From the NCBI RefSeq assembly GCF_039535475.1, contig NZ_BAAAXG010000011.1:62001-126000 (forward strand): a stretch of 64,000 bases of DNA. The letters run 5' to 3'. The notes below the pieces were generated by a model that saw only the letters and a program-made list of their open reading frames with translations, was not told where the DNA came from and ran no database searches. Position numbers and translations under genes: made by a program. Shown piece after piece: positions 54,065 through 62,445 of this stretch. This DNA is from Streptomyces showdoensis. Lineage in GTDB: Bacteria; Actinomycetota; Actinomycetes; Streptomycetales; Streptomycetaceae. Each line of letters opens with the position of its first letter. The first letter of the stretch is position 1.

Positions 54065-54421
54065 TCAGTGGGCCGGGGCCAGCTTCGGGTTGGGGCCGTG
54101 GGCGTTCTGCTGGGCCTCGCCCTCGGTGGCGAGGAAGACGATCAGGATGATGGCGCCGACGAGCGGCACCAGGTCGATCAGGATCCACCAGCCGGAGCGG
54201 CCCGTGTCGTGCAGGCGGCGGACCGTCACGCCGAGGCTGGGCAGGAGCACGCCGAGGCCGTAGATCGCGTACAGCAGCGGGTACGTGCCCAGGGCGGCGT
54301 CGATGATCACGACGACGATCGCCGCGAGCAGGTTGAAGAGGACGAACATCCAGAATTCCTGGCGCCGTGCCCGGCCGGTGAATACGGCGTACTTCTTGAG
54401 AACGTCGAGGTACCAGTTCAC
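54065..54421 (-). CDS. DUF805-family small membrane protein
   Basis: 118-residue membrane protein with about four hydrophobic segments. The family signatures are YAVFTGRARRQEFWMFVLFN at the N-terminus and RRLHDTGRSGWWILIDLVPL in the third loop. The C-terminus is a short Asn/Pro-rich tail. The family is widespread but of unknown function. The GTG start at 54421 has GGGGGGA upstream. It lies between two hairpins and is therefore its own transcription unit. Confidence 0.92.
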   Translation of the reverse strand: MNWYLDVLKKYAVFTGRARRQEFWMFVLFNLLAAIVVVIIDAALGTYPLLYAIYGLGVLLPSLGVTVRRLHDTGRSGWWILIDLVPLVGAIILIVFLATEGEAQQNAHGPNPKLAPAH

Positions 54422-54563
54422 TTAGTCCCCCCAAGGACTGCGATGGTGAGCGGGAGCCTGCCCCCGTGGAGCTAGCTTTACGCAGAACTTATGTGGCCGA
54501 AACCATGGGGGTCAATCCGTTACCGGGTGGTGGCCGTTCACAGATACGGGCGCGACGAAAGTG

Positions 54564-54601
54564 AACGGCGTCGCCTTCTCGTGCGAGAGGGCGACGCCGT
54601 T
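54564..54601 (-). terminator. Hairpin after the SPW-repeat gene
   Basis: A perfect 12-bp stem AACGGCGTCGCC/GGCGACGCCGTT encloses a second short stem TCTCG-TG-CGAGA. It lies 19 nt beyond the SPW stop on the minus strand. Confidence 0.75.
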
Positions 54602-54619
54602 CCGGGGAGAGGATCAAGA

Positions 54620-55057
54620 TCACGTCCTTCTCTTGCTCATGAGCAGTCCGCCCGCGGTGAGGGCGAAGAGACAGACGCACGCGCCGGTGATCACATTACT
54701 GAGGATCGCGCCGGTACCGGCGTCCCGGGAGACCACCCACGGGGAGACGATCAGCCATGCGCCGAGCAGCAGGACCACGAAGTTGAGGTCCTGGGACCGC
54801 TCCGGGGCCATCGACATGCACAGCCCGAGGCCGGCGAGTGCGATGCCGACGATCAGGTTGCTGATGGCCAGTTCCGGCTTTGCGGCGGCGAAGTGGACGG
54901 TCCACCCGGAGACCGCGGCGTAGAGGCCGGCGAGGATCACCAGCTCCTCGACCGCCGTCACGCCACGGGTCTGCATCATGCGGGCATAACGGTCCCGCAT
55001 TTCTCCCGCGTCGGGGTGTCCGCTGATATCACCGGGACGGTGAGAGACGTCGGCCAT
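54620..55057 (-). CDS. SPW-repeat integral membrane protein
   Basis: 145-residue protein. A soluble N-terminal 35 residues is followed by four membrane helices. The second half contains the family's namesake motif in LIVSPWVV, and the first half the degenerate copy AAVSGWTV, so the protein is an internal duplication of two helix pairs. Function of the family is unknown; it is common in actinobacteria. ATG 55057 follows AAGGAGG with 8-nt spacing. Confidence 0.9.
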   Translation of the reverse strand: MADVSHRPGDISGHPDAGEMRDRYARMMQTRGVTAVEELVILAGLYAAVSGWTVHFAAAKPELAISNLIVGIALAGLGLCMSMAPERSQDLNFVVLLLGAWLIVSPWVVSRDAGTGAILSNVITGACVCLFALTAGGLLMSKRRT

Positions 55058-55389
55058 ACGACTCGCCTCCTTCTGGCGTCATGCACGTCTGACCGCGCTT
55101 GCGGCATCGGGGCCGCGGTTTCATTGTGCGCTTATCTGGTCTTTATGTGTAGATCTGCCCGATAAGGGATCCGCACAGAAATCGGCGCCGGGATATGCGG
55201 GGAACCACCAAAGACGGGGAATGTTCAACAAAAATTCGGGAGAAGACCGCGGAGAGATCAAGGAAAGGTCAAGAAAGTCGCCGCATCGATATGCGCTGCC
55301 CCTTGAATTGTCGCGCGCCGTCCCTCATCCTCCGTCCCTGGCCCGCCCGCCCGCCTGCCCGCCCGGACCGCAGACCCTGGAGAGGCCCC
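55058..55389. other. 332-bp divergent intergenic region
   Basis: Holds the promoters of the SPW gene (minus) and the P450 gene (plus). It is clearly AT-richer than its surroundings (for instance TTTCATTGTGCGCTTATC and GGTCAAGAAAGTCG), which may mark regulatory or acquired DNA. No gene, perfect palindrome or known RNA motif was recognised. Confidence 0.5.
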
Positions 55390-56625
55390 ATGACGCGTGC
55401 CCCCGATCTGGCCGAGGACGTCTTCACCCCCGCGGCGCTCGACGACCCGCACGCCCTCTACGCCCGGCTCCGCGCCGCGGGCCCCGTCCACCACCTGCCG
55501 GGAGCCGGACTGCACCTGGTCGCCCGGCACGCCCAGATCCTGGAGGTGCTCGACGACCCGGCCACCTACTCCAGCAGGCTCACCGGACTGTTCTTCGCGG
55601 GCGACGACGGCCGCCCGGCCCTCCTCGACGCCGGCGGAACGGGACCCGACGTCCTCGCCACCGCCGACCCGCCCGCCCACACCGGCCAGCGCGCGATCGT
55701 CCGGCACGCCTTCGGCCGCGGCTCCGTCGAGTCCTGGCGCGCCGCCGTCGAGGAGATCGCCGCACCCCGGATCGGCGCCCTGGTCGAGCGCGGCGGAGGC
55801 GACTGGATGGCCGGGCTCGCCGCGCCGCTCCCGGTGCTCGTCATCGCCCGCGTCCTCGGGCTCCCCGACGCCGACGCCGCACGGCTCACCGCCTGGGCGG
55901 ACGCCGGCGTCGAGCTCTTCTCCGGACACGCCGACGCCGACCGGATGCTCCGCCTCGGCGCCGACATGGCCGACTTCCTCGGCTACCTCCGCACGCGGCT
56001 GGACGCCGCCGAGGACGCTCCCGCCGGCGGCCTGGTCGACACCCTGGTCGCCGCCCGCGCCCGCGGCGAACTCGCCGCCGACGAGGCCACCGCCATGCTG
56101 CTCCAACTGGTCATCGCGGGCAGCGAGTCGACCACCAGCCTGCTGGGCAGCGCCGTCCGGCTGCTCGCCGCCCGCCCCGACCTCCAGGACCGGCTGCGCA
56201 AGGACCCGGCGGCGGTCGAACGGCTGGTGGAGGAGGCGCTGCGCCTGGAGAGCCCGTTCCGGGGCCACTTCAGGATCACCACGCGCCCGGCGGTCCTCGG
56301 CGGGGTGCGCCTCCCCGCCGGAGCGCGGCTGATGCTGCTGTGGGGCGCGGCCAACCGGGACCCGGAGGCCCATCCGGAACCCGACGCCCTCGACCTCGAC
56401 CGGCCGGGCCCGAAGGGACACACCGCCTTCGGGCGGGGCATCCACTTCTGCCTCGGCGCCCACCTGGCCCGCCTGGAGGCGGTGGTCGCCCTGCGCCTCC
56501 TGCTGGCGGCGACGAGCGACCTCGCCCTGCCCGCGGACGACGCCCCCGGCTACGTGCCGAGCCTCTTCGTCCGGCGGCTCGCCAGGCTGCCGATCGTGGT
56601 CAACGGCGCGCGTACGGGCGGGTGA
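55390..56625 (+). CDS. Cytochrome P450 (bacterial class I)
   Basis: 411-residue soluble monooxygenase. I-helix LVIAGSESTTSLL holds the acid-Thr/Ser pair, ExxR is E282-AL-R285, and the haem ligand is Cys354 in FGRGIHFCLGAHLARLE. ATG 55390 follows GGAGAGG. It resembles stand-alone P450s of secondary metabolism or xenobiotic oxidation. No ferredoxin, reductase or biosynthetic core gene is adjacent, so the substrate cannot be guessed. Its last 26 bp overlap the convergent VOC gene. Confidence 0.92.
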   Translation: MTRAPDLAEDVFTPAALDDPHALYARLRAAGPVHHLPGAGLHLVARHAQILEVLDDPATYSSRLTGLFFAGDDGRPALLDAGGTGPDVLATADPPAHTGQRAIVRHAFGRGSVESWRAAVEEIAAPRIGALVERGGGDWMAGLAAPLPVLVIARVLGLPDADAARLTAWADAGVELFSGHADADRMLRLGADMADFLGYLRTRLDAAEDAPAGGLVDTLVAARARGELAADEATAMLLQLVIAGSESTTSLLGSAVRLLAARPDLQDRLRKDPAAVERLVEEALRLESPFRGHFRITTRPAVLGGVRLPAGARLMLLWGAANRDPEAHPEPDALDLDRPGPKGHTAFGRGIHFCLGAHLARLEAVVALRLLLAATSDLALPADDAPGYVPSLFVRRLARLPIVVNGARTGG

Positions 56626-56983
56626 TGATCTCCATGTTGTGGCCGTCGGGGTCGTCGAAGTAGGCGCCCCGGCCGCCGTAACGGTGGTTGATCCGGCCCG
56701 GCTCCGTGTGGTTCGGGTCGGCGTAGTACGTCACCCGCATCCGCTCCAGCCGGTCGATCATCGTGTCGAACTCGTCGTCCGGCACGAGGAACGCGTAGTG
56801 GGTGGGCGTGAACGGCTCGTCACCCTGCTGGTAGTAGTCCAGGGTGACGCCGTTGCCGGTGTCCACGGGCAGGAACGGGCCCATCGGGGCGCCGACCGCG
56901 AGGCCGAGCACCTCCGCGAGGAACTCGGCGGAGACCTGACGGTCACGGGCGTACACGACGGTGTGGTTGAGCTCAACGGCCAT
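56600..56983 (-). CDS. VOC-family protein (glyoxalase/dioxygenase fold)
   Basis: 127-residue single VOC unit pair: MAVELNHTVVYARDRQVSAE, HYAFLVPDDEFDTMIDRLER, and a C-terminal GAYFDDPDGHNMEIITRPY with the usual metal-binding Glu. It overlaps the 3' end of the convergent P450 gene. ATG 56983 has GAAGGA upstream next to a run of eight C. It probably binds a divalent metal; enzymatic role unknown. Confidence 0.88.
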   Translation of the reverse strand: MAVELNHTVVYARDRQVSAEFLAEVLGLAVGAPMGPFLPVDTGNGVTLDYYQQGDEPFTPTHYAFLVPDDEFDTMIDRLERMRVTYYADPNHTEPGRINHRYGGRGAYFDDPDGHNMEIITRPYARR

Positions 56984-57274
56984 GGGGGGGGTCCTTCTTT
57001 CACAGGGCAAGCGCTGTCGACGGTCTCCTACCCCGTACGCGCGGTACGGGAGGGACGGCCGCGGCGGACCCCGCGCCCACCACCCGGCGGCACTCACGCC
57101 ACGGCCGGGTGCCTTACTCGATCACGGCTCACGGCCGACCCGGCAGTCATACGCCCACGCTAACCCCTGCCGATCTTGGTCGGCAACGCGGTTTACGGCC
57201 ACGGTTCACGGCCACGGCGTAGCCTGGAAGTGGACTCGGGGTTCTCATGTTCCACCGCCGGGAGGCGGACGACG

Positions 57275-57646
57275 ATGACCGGAATCGTTTCCAGGAGCTT
57301 CGACTCCGCAGACGAGACCCGCCCCTTCGACGGGGGCATGGGCCGGCTGGACCTGCTCAACACGGACAAGGGCCAGGTCGGCAGGGCCGTGTTCGAACCC
57401 GGCTGGCAGTGGACCAAGCACGTGAAGCCGATCGCGGGCACCGACAGTTGTCAGGCGCACCACGTCGGCTACGTGGTCAGCGGGCGCATCAAGGTCGTCT
57501 CGGACGGCGGCGACAGCGCCGAACTGGGCCCCGGGGACTTCTACGAGATCCAGCCAGGACACGACGCCTGGGTGCTCGGCGACGAACCCTGCGTGGCACT
57601 GGACTGGGTCGGCTTCGGCGACTACGCCGTGCCGTCAGGTTCCTGA
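57275..57646 (+). CDS. Small cupin-domain protein
   Basis: 123-residue cupin. Motif 1 is reduced (AHHVGYVVSGRIKVVSDGG) and motif 2 reads DFYEIQPGHDAWVLGDEP, with fewer His ligands than metal-binding cupins. It may bind a ligand without metal. ATG 57275 has GGGAGG (57260-57265). TAGCCT at 57220 could be the -10 box. A 66-bp gap separates it from the convergent sulfatase. Function unknown. Confidence 0.85.
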   Translation: MTGIVSRSFDSADETRPFDGGMGRLDLLNTDKGQVGRAVFEPGWQWTKHVKPIAGTDSCQAHHVGYVVSGRIKVVSDGGDSAELGPGDFYEIQPGHDAWVLGDEPCVALDWVGFGDYAVPSGS

Positions 57647-57712
57647 CCCTCCAGGGCCCGGGAAGCCGCGGGGAGGGGCCGGAGGCCCGCGGGAGGTGCT
57701 CCGGCGGAGCGG

Positions 57713-59131
57713 TCACGCGTGCCCGAAGCGCACCCCCTCCCACGGCACCCGGCCGTGCGCGAAGGAGTCCGGGGAGCGCTGTTCGAGCGTGCGCGGCTGC
57801 GCCGCCTCGATCACCGGATCCGCCCCCTCCACCTCGCGCAGCCAGCAGGCGAGCGCGTCCCGCAGCCCGTCGGCCACCCGCCGGTGGGAGGTGAGGCCCG
57901 CCAGGTTCTCCAGCTCGTACGGATCGGCCGCCAGGTCGTAGAGCTCGCTCTCCCGGTAGCGGTCGGCGCCCGGCTGCCGCCAGGGATCCGGGCCGGGCGG
58001 GGCCGTCACCACGTACTTCCACCGCTCGGTGCGCACCGCCCGGCCGATCACGTCCTCGCTGATCTGCACGAACACCGAGTACGGCCGCTCGGGGTCGGTC
58101 CCGCCGCCCACCAGCGGGCGCAGCGACCGGCCCTGGACGCCCTCGGGGACCTTCAGGCCCGCCGCGTCGAGCAGCGTCGGCATCAGGTCCACCGTCGAGA
58201 CCGGGTGGCGGATCAGGCCGCCCCCGCGGAAGCCGGGCCCGGTGAGCGCGAACGGCACCCGGACCGAGGCCTCGTGCGCGGAGCGCTTGTACTCGCCGTT
58301 GCGCGTTCGGAAGTGCGAACCGTGGTCGGCGGTCCAGGCCAGCAGCGTGTCGTCCTCGATGCCCAGGCTGCGCAACGCGTCCCGCAGCCGGCCCACCCCC
58401 TCGTCGACCCGCTTGATCTGGCCCAGGTAGCCGCCGAGATGGCGGTGTGCGCCGCCCTGGGCGGCGCCGGGACTGAGCGCCGCCAGGTCCGGCGGCAGCC
58501 ACCGGCCCTCGTAGCGCTCCCGGTATCCGGCGGGCGCCGGGTAGTCGTCGGTGGCGTTCTGGTGGTGCGGCTCCAGGAGGGAGAGGAAGAGCAGGAACGG
58601 GCGCTCGTGGTGGTCGGCGACGAACCGGATCGCCGCGTCGACCAGGGCGTCCGAGCGGTAGCCCGGCAGCCGGACCGGTTCGCCCTCCTCGTCGTACACC
58701 ACCGTCCGGTACGCGTCGGAGGTGAACTCCAGCCGGTCCGAGGCGAGCCAGTGCTCGTAGCCGCCGCGCCGGCCGGGCGGGACCGGGCCGTCGGGGTTGT
58801 CCTCGCCCGCCAGGTGCCACTTGCCGATGTAGCCGGTGACATAGCCGGCCTCGGCGAAGGCCCCCGCGAGCGTGGGGAGTTCCGCTCCGAGCGGAAGTCC
58901 GTTGCGGAACACCCCGGTGGCCGTCGGATAGCGGCCCGTCTGCAGGGCGGCACGGGCGGGCGCGCACACCGGATTGGGCGTGACGGCCTGCTCGACCAGC
59001 GTGCCCTCGCGGGCCAGCCGGTCGAACTCCGGTGTCACCCCTGCGGGGTTGCCGTGCGCGCCCGTGGTGTCCCACCGCTGCTGGTCGGTGAGGACGACGA
59101 CGACGCTCGGCCGGGCGGCGGCGGGCGGCAT
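57713..59131 (-). CDS. Type I (formylglycine) sulfatase
   Basis: 472-residue cytosolic sulfatase hydrolysing sulfate esters. The activation motif is C56-A-P-A-R60 in PNPVCAPARAALQTGRYP; Cys56 would be oxidised to formylglycine. The metal site shows VVVVLTDQQRWDTTG at the N-terminus and WTADHGSHFRTRNGEYKRS further on, with HHQNATDDY and GKWH also typical. No signal peptide is visible. The start codon overlaps the TauD stop (TGATG), so the two are co-translated. With TauD this indicates release of sulfate or sulfite from organic sulfur compounds under sulfur limitation. Confidence 0.93.
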   Translation of the reverse strand: MPPAAARPSVVVVLTDQQRWDTTGAHGNPAGVTPEFDRLAREGTLVEQAVTPNPVCAPARAALQTGRYPTATGVFRNGLPLGAELPTLAGAFAEAGYVTGYIGKWHLAGEDNPDGPVPPGRRGGYEHWLASDRLEFTSDAYRTVVYDEEGEPVRLPGYRSDALVDAAIRFVADHHERPFLLFLSLLEPHHQNATDDYPAPAGYRERYEGRWLPPDLAALSPGAAQGGAHRHLGGYLGQIKRVDEGVGRLRDALRSLGIEDDTLLAWTADHGSHFRTRNGEYKRSAHEASVRVPFALTGPGFRGGGLIRHPVSTVDLMPTLLDAAGLKVPEGVQGRSLRPLVGGGTDPERPYSVFVQISEDVIGRAVRTERWKYVVTAPPGPDPWRQPGADRYRESELYDLAADPYELENLAGLTSHRRVADGLRDALACWLREVEGADPVIEAAQPRTLEQRSPDSFAHGRVPWEGVRFGHA

Positions 59132-60153
59132 CAGGCGGCGGGCTGCGCCGTGGAGGCGCCGGACGCGATGCCGAAGGCCGGGTCGGGCACGCCCTCGGGC
59201 GCGAGCAGCACCGAGGACCGCCCGTCGACGCCGACCGGCACGTCGCCGTCGATGGTCACCCGGCGCAGCTTGCGGTCGTGGGCGTCCGAGTCGTCCACGC
59301 CGTAGTGCTGGGTGGCGCGGTTGTCCCAGATGGCCACGTCGCCCACCTGCCACTGCCAGCGGACCGTGTTCTCCGGGCGCTCGACGTGGGACTGGAACAG
59401 GTCCACCAGGGCGCGCGAGTCGGCGCCGGTCAGGCCGCTGATGCGCTGCACGAAGTTGCCGAGCAGCAGGGTCCGCTCACCGGTCTCGGGGTGGACGCGC
59501 ACGACCGGGTGCTCGGTGAGGAACTTCGTCGAGGCGAACACCTCGCGGAAGCGGACCAGCTGCTCGGGCAGGGTGTCGGGGCGCAGGGCCGCGTAGTCGT
59601 AGTCGTTGGAGTGCACCGCCCGCAGCCCCTCGGCGAGGACCCGGAGCGGCTCGGGCAGCCGCTCGTACGCGGTGGCGGTGTTGGCCCACAGGGTGTTGCC
59701 GCCGTAGGGCGGGATGACCACGGCGCGCAGGATGGAGAAGGCCGGGTAGGCGGGGACGAAGGTGACGTCGGTGTGCCACTGGTTGGCCCGGCCGCCGTAG
59801 TCGGAGTCGATCGGGAAGGAGTAGCGGCCGTCGGCCGAGGGCACGGTGGGGTGGGCGACCGGCGTGCCGAGCAGGCGCCCGAAGGCCTCGTGCGCCTCCT
59901 CGTCCAGGTGGTCCTGGCCGCGGAAGAAGACGACCTTGTGCTCCAGGAGGGCCGCCCGGATCGCGGCGACGGTCTCCGGGGCGAGGTCGCCGCCGAGCCG
60001 CACGCCGGAGATGACGGCGCCGATCCGGCCGCCGACCTTCCGGACGGTGAGCGCGGTGGCCGCGTCGCCGGCCGCGGTCGTGTGCGCGGCGGTGTCGGTA
60101 GCCGGGGCGGTGTCGGTGGCCGAGGCGGTCGTGGGGGCGGTCGAGGTCGACAT
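59131..60153 (-). CDS. TauD/TfdA-family 2-oxoglutarate dioxygenase
   Basis: Fe(II)/2-oxoglutarate enzyme of 340 residues, probably splitting sulfonates (taurine) or alkyl sulfates to give sulfite or sulfate. The iron ligands are H127 and D129 in NQWHTDVTF, and the distal His is in ATQHYGVDD, followed by the 2-oxoglutarate Arg in [11 protein letters not shown]. The first 38 residues are an Ala/Thr-rich tail. ATG 60153 has AAGGGA 7 nt upstream. It is the first gene of an operon with the sulfatase. Coupling to an alkyl sulfatase favours an alkyl-sulfate or sulfonate substrate (inference). Confidence 0.92.
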   Translation of the reverse strand: MSTSTAPTTASATDTAPATDTAAHTTAAGDAATALTVRKVGGRIGAVISGVRLGGDLAPETVAAIRAALLEHKVVFFRGQDHLDEEAHEAFGRLLGTPVAHPTVPSADGRYSFPIDSDYGGRANQWHTDVTFVPAYPAFSILRAVVIPPYGGNTLWANTATAYERLPEPLRVLAEGLRAVHSNDYDYAALRPDTLPEQLVRFREVFASTKFLTEHPVVRVHPETGERTLLLGNFVQRISGLTGADSRALVDLFQSHVERPENTVRWQWQVGDVAIWDNRATQHYGVDDSDAHDRKLRRVTIDGDVPVGVDGRSSVLLAPEGVPDPAFGIASGASTAQPAA

Positions 60154-60552
60154 GACGGATCCCTTCGGGACGGGGTGCGGAGTTAATTTCGCAGGGGAAG
60201 TAATGAGGGCGCCAGAGGGCGGACACCGGGAGACCGGCAGGCGCCACAGGTGCGCACCGGAGAGAGCCGGACGGTGCGGCGGGGCGATGTCCAGGACCAT
60301 CGCAGCGTTCCCGGCGGACCGTCAACGATCCACAGGCTCGGCGGAGATCGGCCCGTGGTGGTTGAATCGGCCTCCCCGCCGGCACCGGGCAGCCGCCCAC
60401 CGGACTTCGCCATACCCATGGTGACCAGGGCTTTTCCCGGTGCGGCGGGAGCCGGCGACCGGCACGGCGCGGCCACTCGCGGACGCCCGCGGCGGCGCCG
60501 GGGGATTTCACGCCCTCGCAATACTGAGCAGCACTCCCGAGACGAGGCCTTC
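60154..60552. promoter_or_regulatory. Divergent control region between TauD and ROK genes
   Basis: This 399-bp gap holds a possible minus-strand upstream ORF at 60257-60183 (24 residues, GTG start, two Cys codons including TGT, a rare TTA codon and a TAA stop) ending 29 nt before the TauD ATG. It could act as a leader, but it lacks the RRHVDL motif. No clear palindrome was seen. The ROK promoter lies on the right side. Confidence 0.35.
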
Positions 60553-61782
60553 ATGACCTTCACCCCCCACCCGCCCCGCATGGCCGGGGACGGCCGGCGC
60601 GAGGCCAACGCCGCCACCGTGCTGCGCACCGTCCTCGACCACGGTCCGGTCGCCCGCAGCGCCATCGCCCGGCTCTCCGGGCTCAGCCCCGCGGCCGTCT
60701 CCCGCCAGGCCACCGACCTGCTCGGGCACGGCCTGCTCCGCGAACTGCCCGAGCAGGGGGAGGGCGGGGGAGTGGGCCGCCCGCAGATCCCCGTCGATCT
60801 GCACCTCGGCGCCACCGGCGGCCCGGTGGCCGGCGGGGTCCATCTCGGCGTCCCCGCCTCCTCCTTCGGCCTGGTGGACCTGCGCGGCCGGCTGCTCGCC
60901 CGGCGCACCCTCAGCCACGACCGGGCCGACCCGCGCGTCCTGCCCGGCATCGTCGCCCGGGAGCTGCGGAGCTTCCTCGACGAGCACGTCGAAGGGCGCC
61001 CGCTGCTCGGCGTCGGCGCGGCCGTCGGCGGCTGGGTCGACCCCGACCGGGGACACGTCATGCGCCACGACGCGCTCGCCTGGTACCACCGGCCGCTGGG
61101 CGCGGAGCTCACCCGGGGTCTGGGCGGACGCACCGTACGGGTCGACAACCACGCGCGGGCGATCGCCCAGTCGGAGATCCTCTTCGGCCGCCCCGAGGCG
61201 CGCCGCAGCCTGGTCCACCTCTTCATCGGCAACGTGGTCGACGCCGCGCTCGGCATCGCCGGGGTCGTCCACCAGGGGCCCGGATCGGCCGCCGGCGACG
61301 TGGCCCACCTGCCCGTACCGGACTCCACCACGCCCTGCCCGTGCGGCCGTTCGGGCTGCCTGGAGGCGACCGCGTCCAACACCTGGGTCGCCGAGACGGC
61401 GTACCGCCGGGGGCTCGTGCCCGATCCGGACGTGTTCCTGGTGGTGGACGCGGCGGCGGCCGGCGACCGGCGCGCCGACCGGCTGCTGCGCGAACGGGCC
61501 CGGGCGGTGGGGCGGGCCGTCGCCCTGCTGCTCGACGTCCTCAACCCCGATCTGGTGGTGGTCACCGAGCAGGCCAGCGTCCTCAACCCCGACTACCTGG
61601 AGGAGATCCGGGGCGCCGCGGTGGACCTCTCGCACGTCTGCGACGATCCCGAACGGATCGTCAGTCCACATGCCGGACCCGCCACGTTGCCTGTCGCGGC
61701 GGGCACGGTTCTGCTGAATCCGCTGTTCAGGAACCCTCTTCAGGGCCTCGAGGGGCTGTCCGGGCGGGGGGTGCAAGGCTGA
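60553..61782 (+). CDS. ROK-family transcriptional regulator
   Basis: 409-residue NagC/XylR-type protein. An N-terminal winged helix (NAATVLRTVLDHGPVARSAI, then LSGLSPAAVSRQATDLLGHG) precedes a sugar-kinase-like domain. The zinc-binding ROK signature is PCPCGRSGCLEAT. The phosphate-binding loop is weaker than in true kinases, which fits a regulator. ATG 60553 follows GAGACGAGG. ROK regulators normally sense sugars or sugar phosphates; here it sits between sulfatase/TauD and an ABC binding-protein gene and may control either (inference). Confidence 0.9.
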   Translation: MTFTPHPPRMAGDGRREANAATVLRTVLDHGPVARSAIARLSGLSPAAVSRQATDLLGHGLLRELPEQGEGGGVGRPQIPVDLHLGATGGPVAGGVHLGVPASSFGLVDLRGRLLARRTLSHDRADPRVLPGIVARELRSFLDEHVEGRPLLGVGAAVGGWVDPDRGHVMRHDALAWYHRPLGAELTRGLGGRTVRVDNHARAIAQSEILFGRPEARRSLVHLFIGNVVDAALGIAGVVHQGPGSAAGDVAHLPVPDSTTPCPCGRSGCLEATASNTWVAETAYRRGLVPDPDVFLVVDAAAAGDRRADRLLRERARAVGRAVALLLDVLNPDLVVVTEQASVLNPDYLEEIRGAAVDLSHVCDDPERIVSPHAGPATLPVAAGTVLLNPLFRNPLQGLEGLSGRGVQG

Positions 61783-61810
61783 GTCATTCTCAGAATGCGG
61801 ACAAGCCCGG

Positions 61811-61840
61811 TTGACCCGGCCGCGAAGCCGCTGCCATATT
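61811..61840 (+). promoter_or_regulatory. Sigma-70-type promoter for the leader peptide
   Basis: TTGACC (61811-61816) and CATATT (61835-61840) are 18 bp apart. The expected transcript start is about 7 nt on, at the GTG codon 61847, so the leader would be leaderless. The consensus match is unusually good for this window. Confidence 0.65.
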
Positions 61841-61846
61841 GCTCCC

Positions 61847-61930
61847 GTGAATCCGGACATGCGCCTCATCTGCCGCAGGCACGTCGACCTCTGTCGACAG
61901 GCCAGCGCGGTCTGTGCCGTCCGCCTCTGA
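61847..61930 (+). CDS. Short leader peptide of the RRHVDL type (cysteine/sulfur-linked)
   Basis: A tiny ORF with the signature CRRHVDLCRQASAVC, the pattern of actinobacterial cis-acting leader peptides found upstream of sulfur-assimilation and transport genes. It has three Cys codons, two of them TGT, which is rare in DNA of this composition. The GTG at 61847 sits 6 nt past the -10 box CATATT; an in-frame ATG at 61859 (23 residues) is the alternative. The stop is 515 nt before the ABC substrate-binding protein. Likely role: slow translation at Cys codons under cysteine shortage alters the downstream RNA and relieves attenuation (inference from the family). Confidence 0.75.
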   Translation: MNPDMRLICRRHVDLCRQASAVCAVRL

Positions 61931-62065
61931 GCGGCCCGTTCCGCACCCTCCGCATTCCCCCGGGCTCCGGCCGACCGGACGCGTCGGGTTCGGCCCGCCG
62001 TCGCGTGCCCGCCGCTCGGCCTCCGGGCTTCGGCCGTCCCACGACCGCCGCGCCGCTCGTGGACC

Positions 62066-62105
62066 GGCCGCAACGGCGGCAACGGCCACAACGGCCGCAA
62101 CGGCC
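62066..62105 (+). repeat. 9-bp tandem repeat GGCCGCAAC, four units
   Basis: Units at 62066, 62075, 62084 and 62093 differ at single positions, and GGCC begins a fifth. They lie in the untranslated leader between the leader peptide and the ABC gene. Confidence 0.8.
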
Positions 62106-62176
62106 TTCGTTCCTGAGCGCGCCTTCTGGCGCTTCTCCTGATCGCTTCCCCTCGTTGCTTTCTCTGATCACCGCCC

Positions 62177-62300
62177 GGGGTCGATCCACGGGGTCGATCC
62201 ACCGGGTCGATCCAAGTGGTCGGCCCATCTGATCGGCCCACCTGATCGACCCACCCGATCGATCCACCTGATCGACCCACCCGATCCCGATCCCGATCCC
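62177..62300 (+). repeat. Degenerate 13-14-bp repeat array (GATCGACCCACC-like)
   Basis: About nine imperfect units such as GGGTCGATCCACC, GATCGGCCCACCT and GATCGACCCACCC end in three GATCCC hexamers. GATC and TCGATC elements make several local hairpins possible. It occupies the leader RNA about 150 nt before the ABC gene. No gene lies in 61931-62445. Confidence 0.8.
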
Positions 62301-62445
62301 TTTCCCGGTCCCCCTGTACCCGTCCCGGTCCCGAGTGCCCCTCCGCTGCCAGGGGTTTGTTTCTCCCGCAGCGGAAGTAATTCGGCGCCAGGGCCCATCC
62401 AGGTCCCGGGGATCTCTCTCCTTCCCACCCACAGGCAGGCACCCG

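Noticed and set aside
62066..62300. Possible CRISPR array
   Set aside because: Units are 9-14 bp, contiguous and degenerate, with no spacers and no cas genes nearby.
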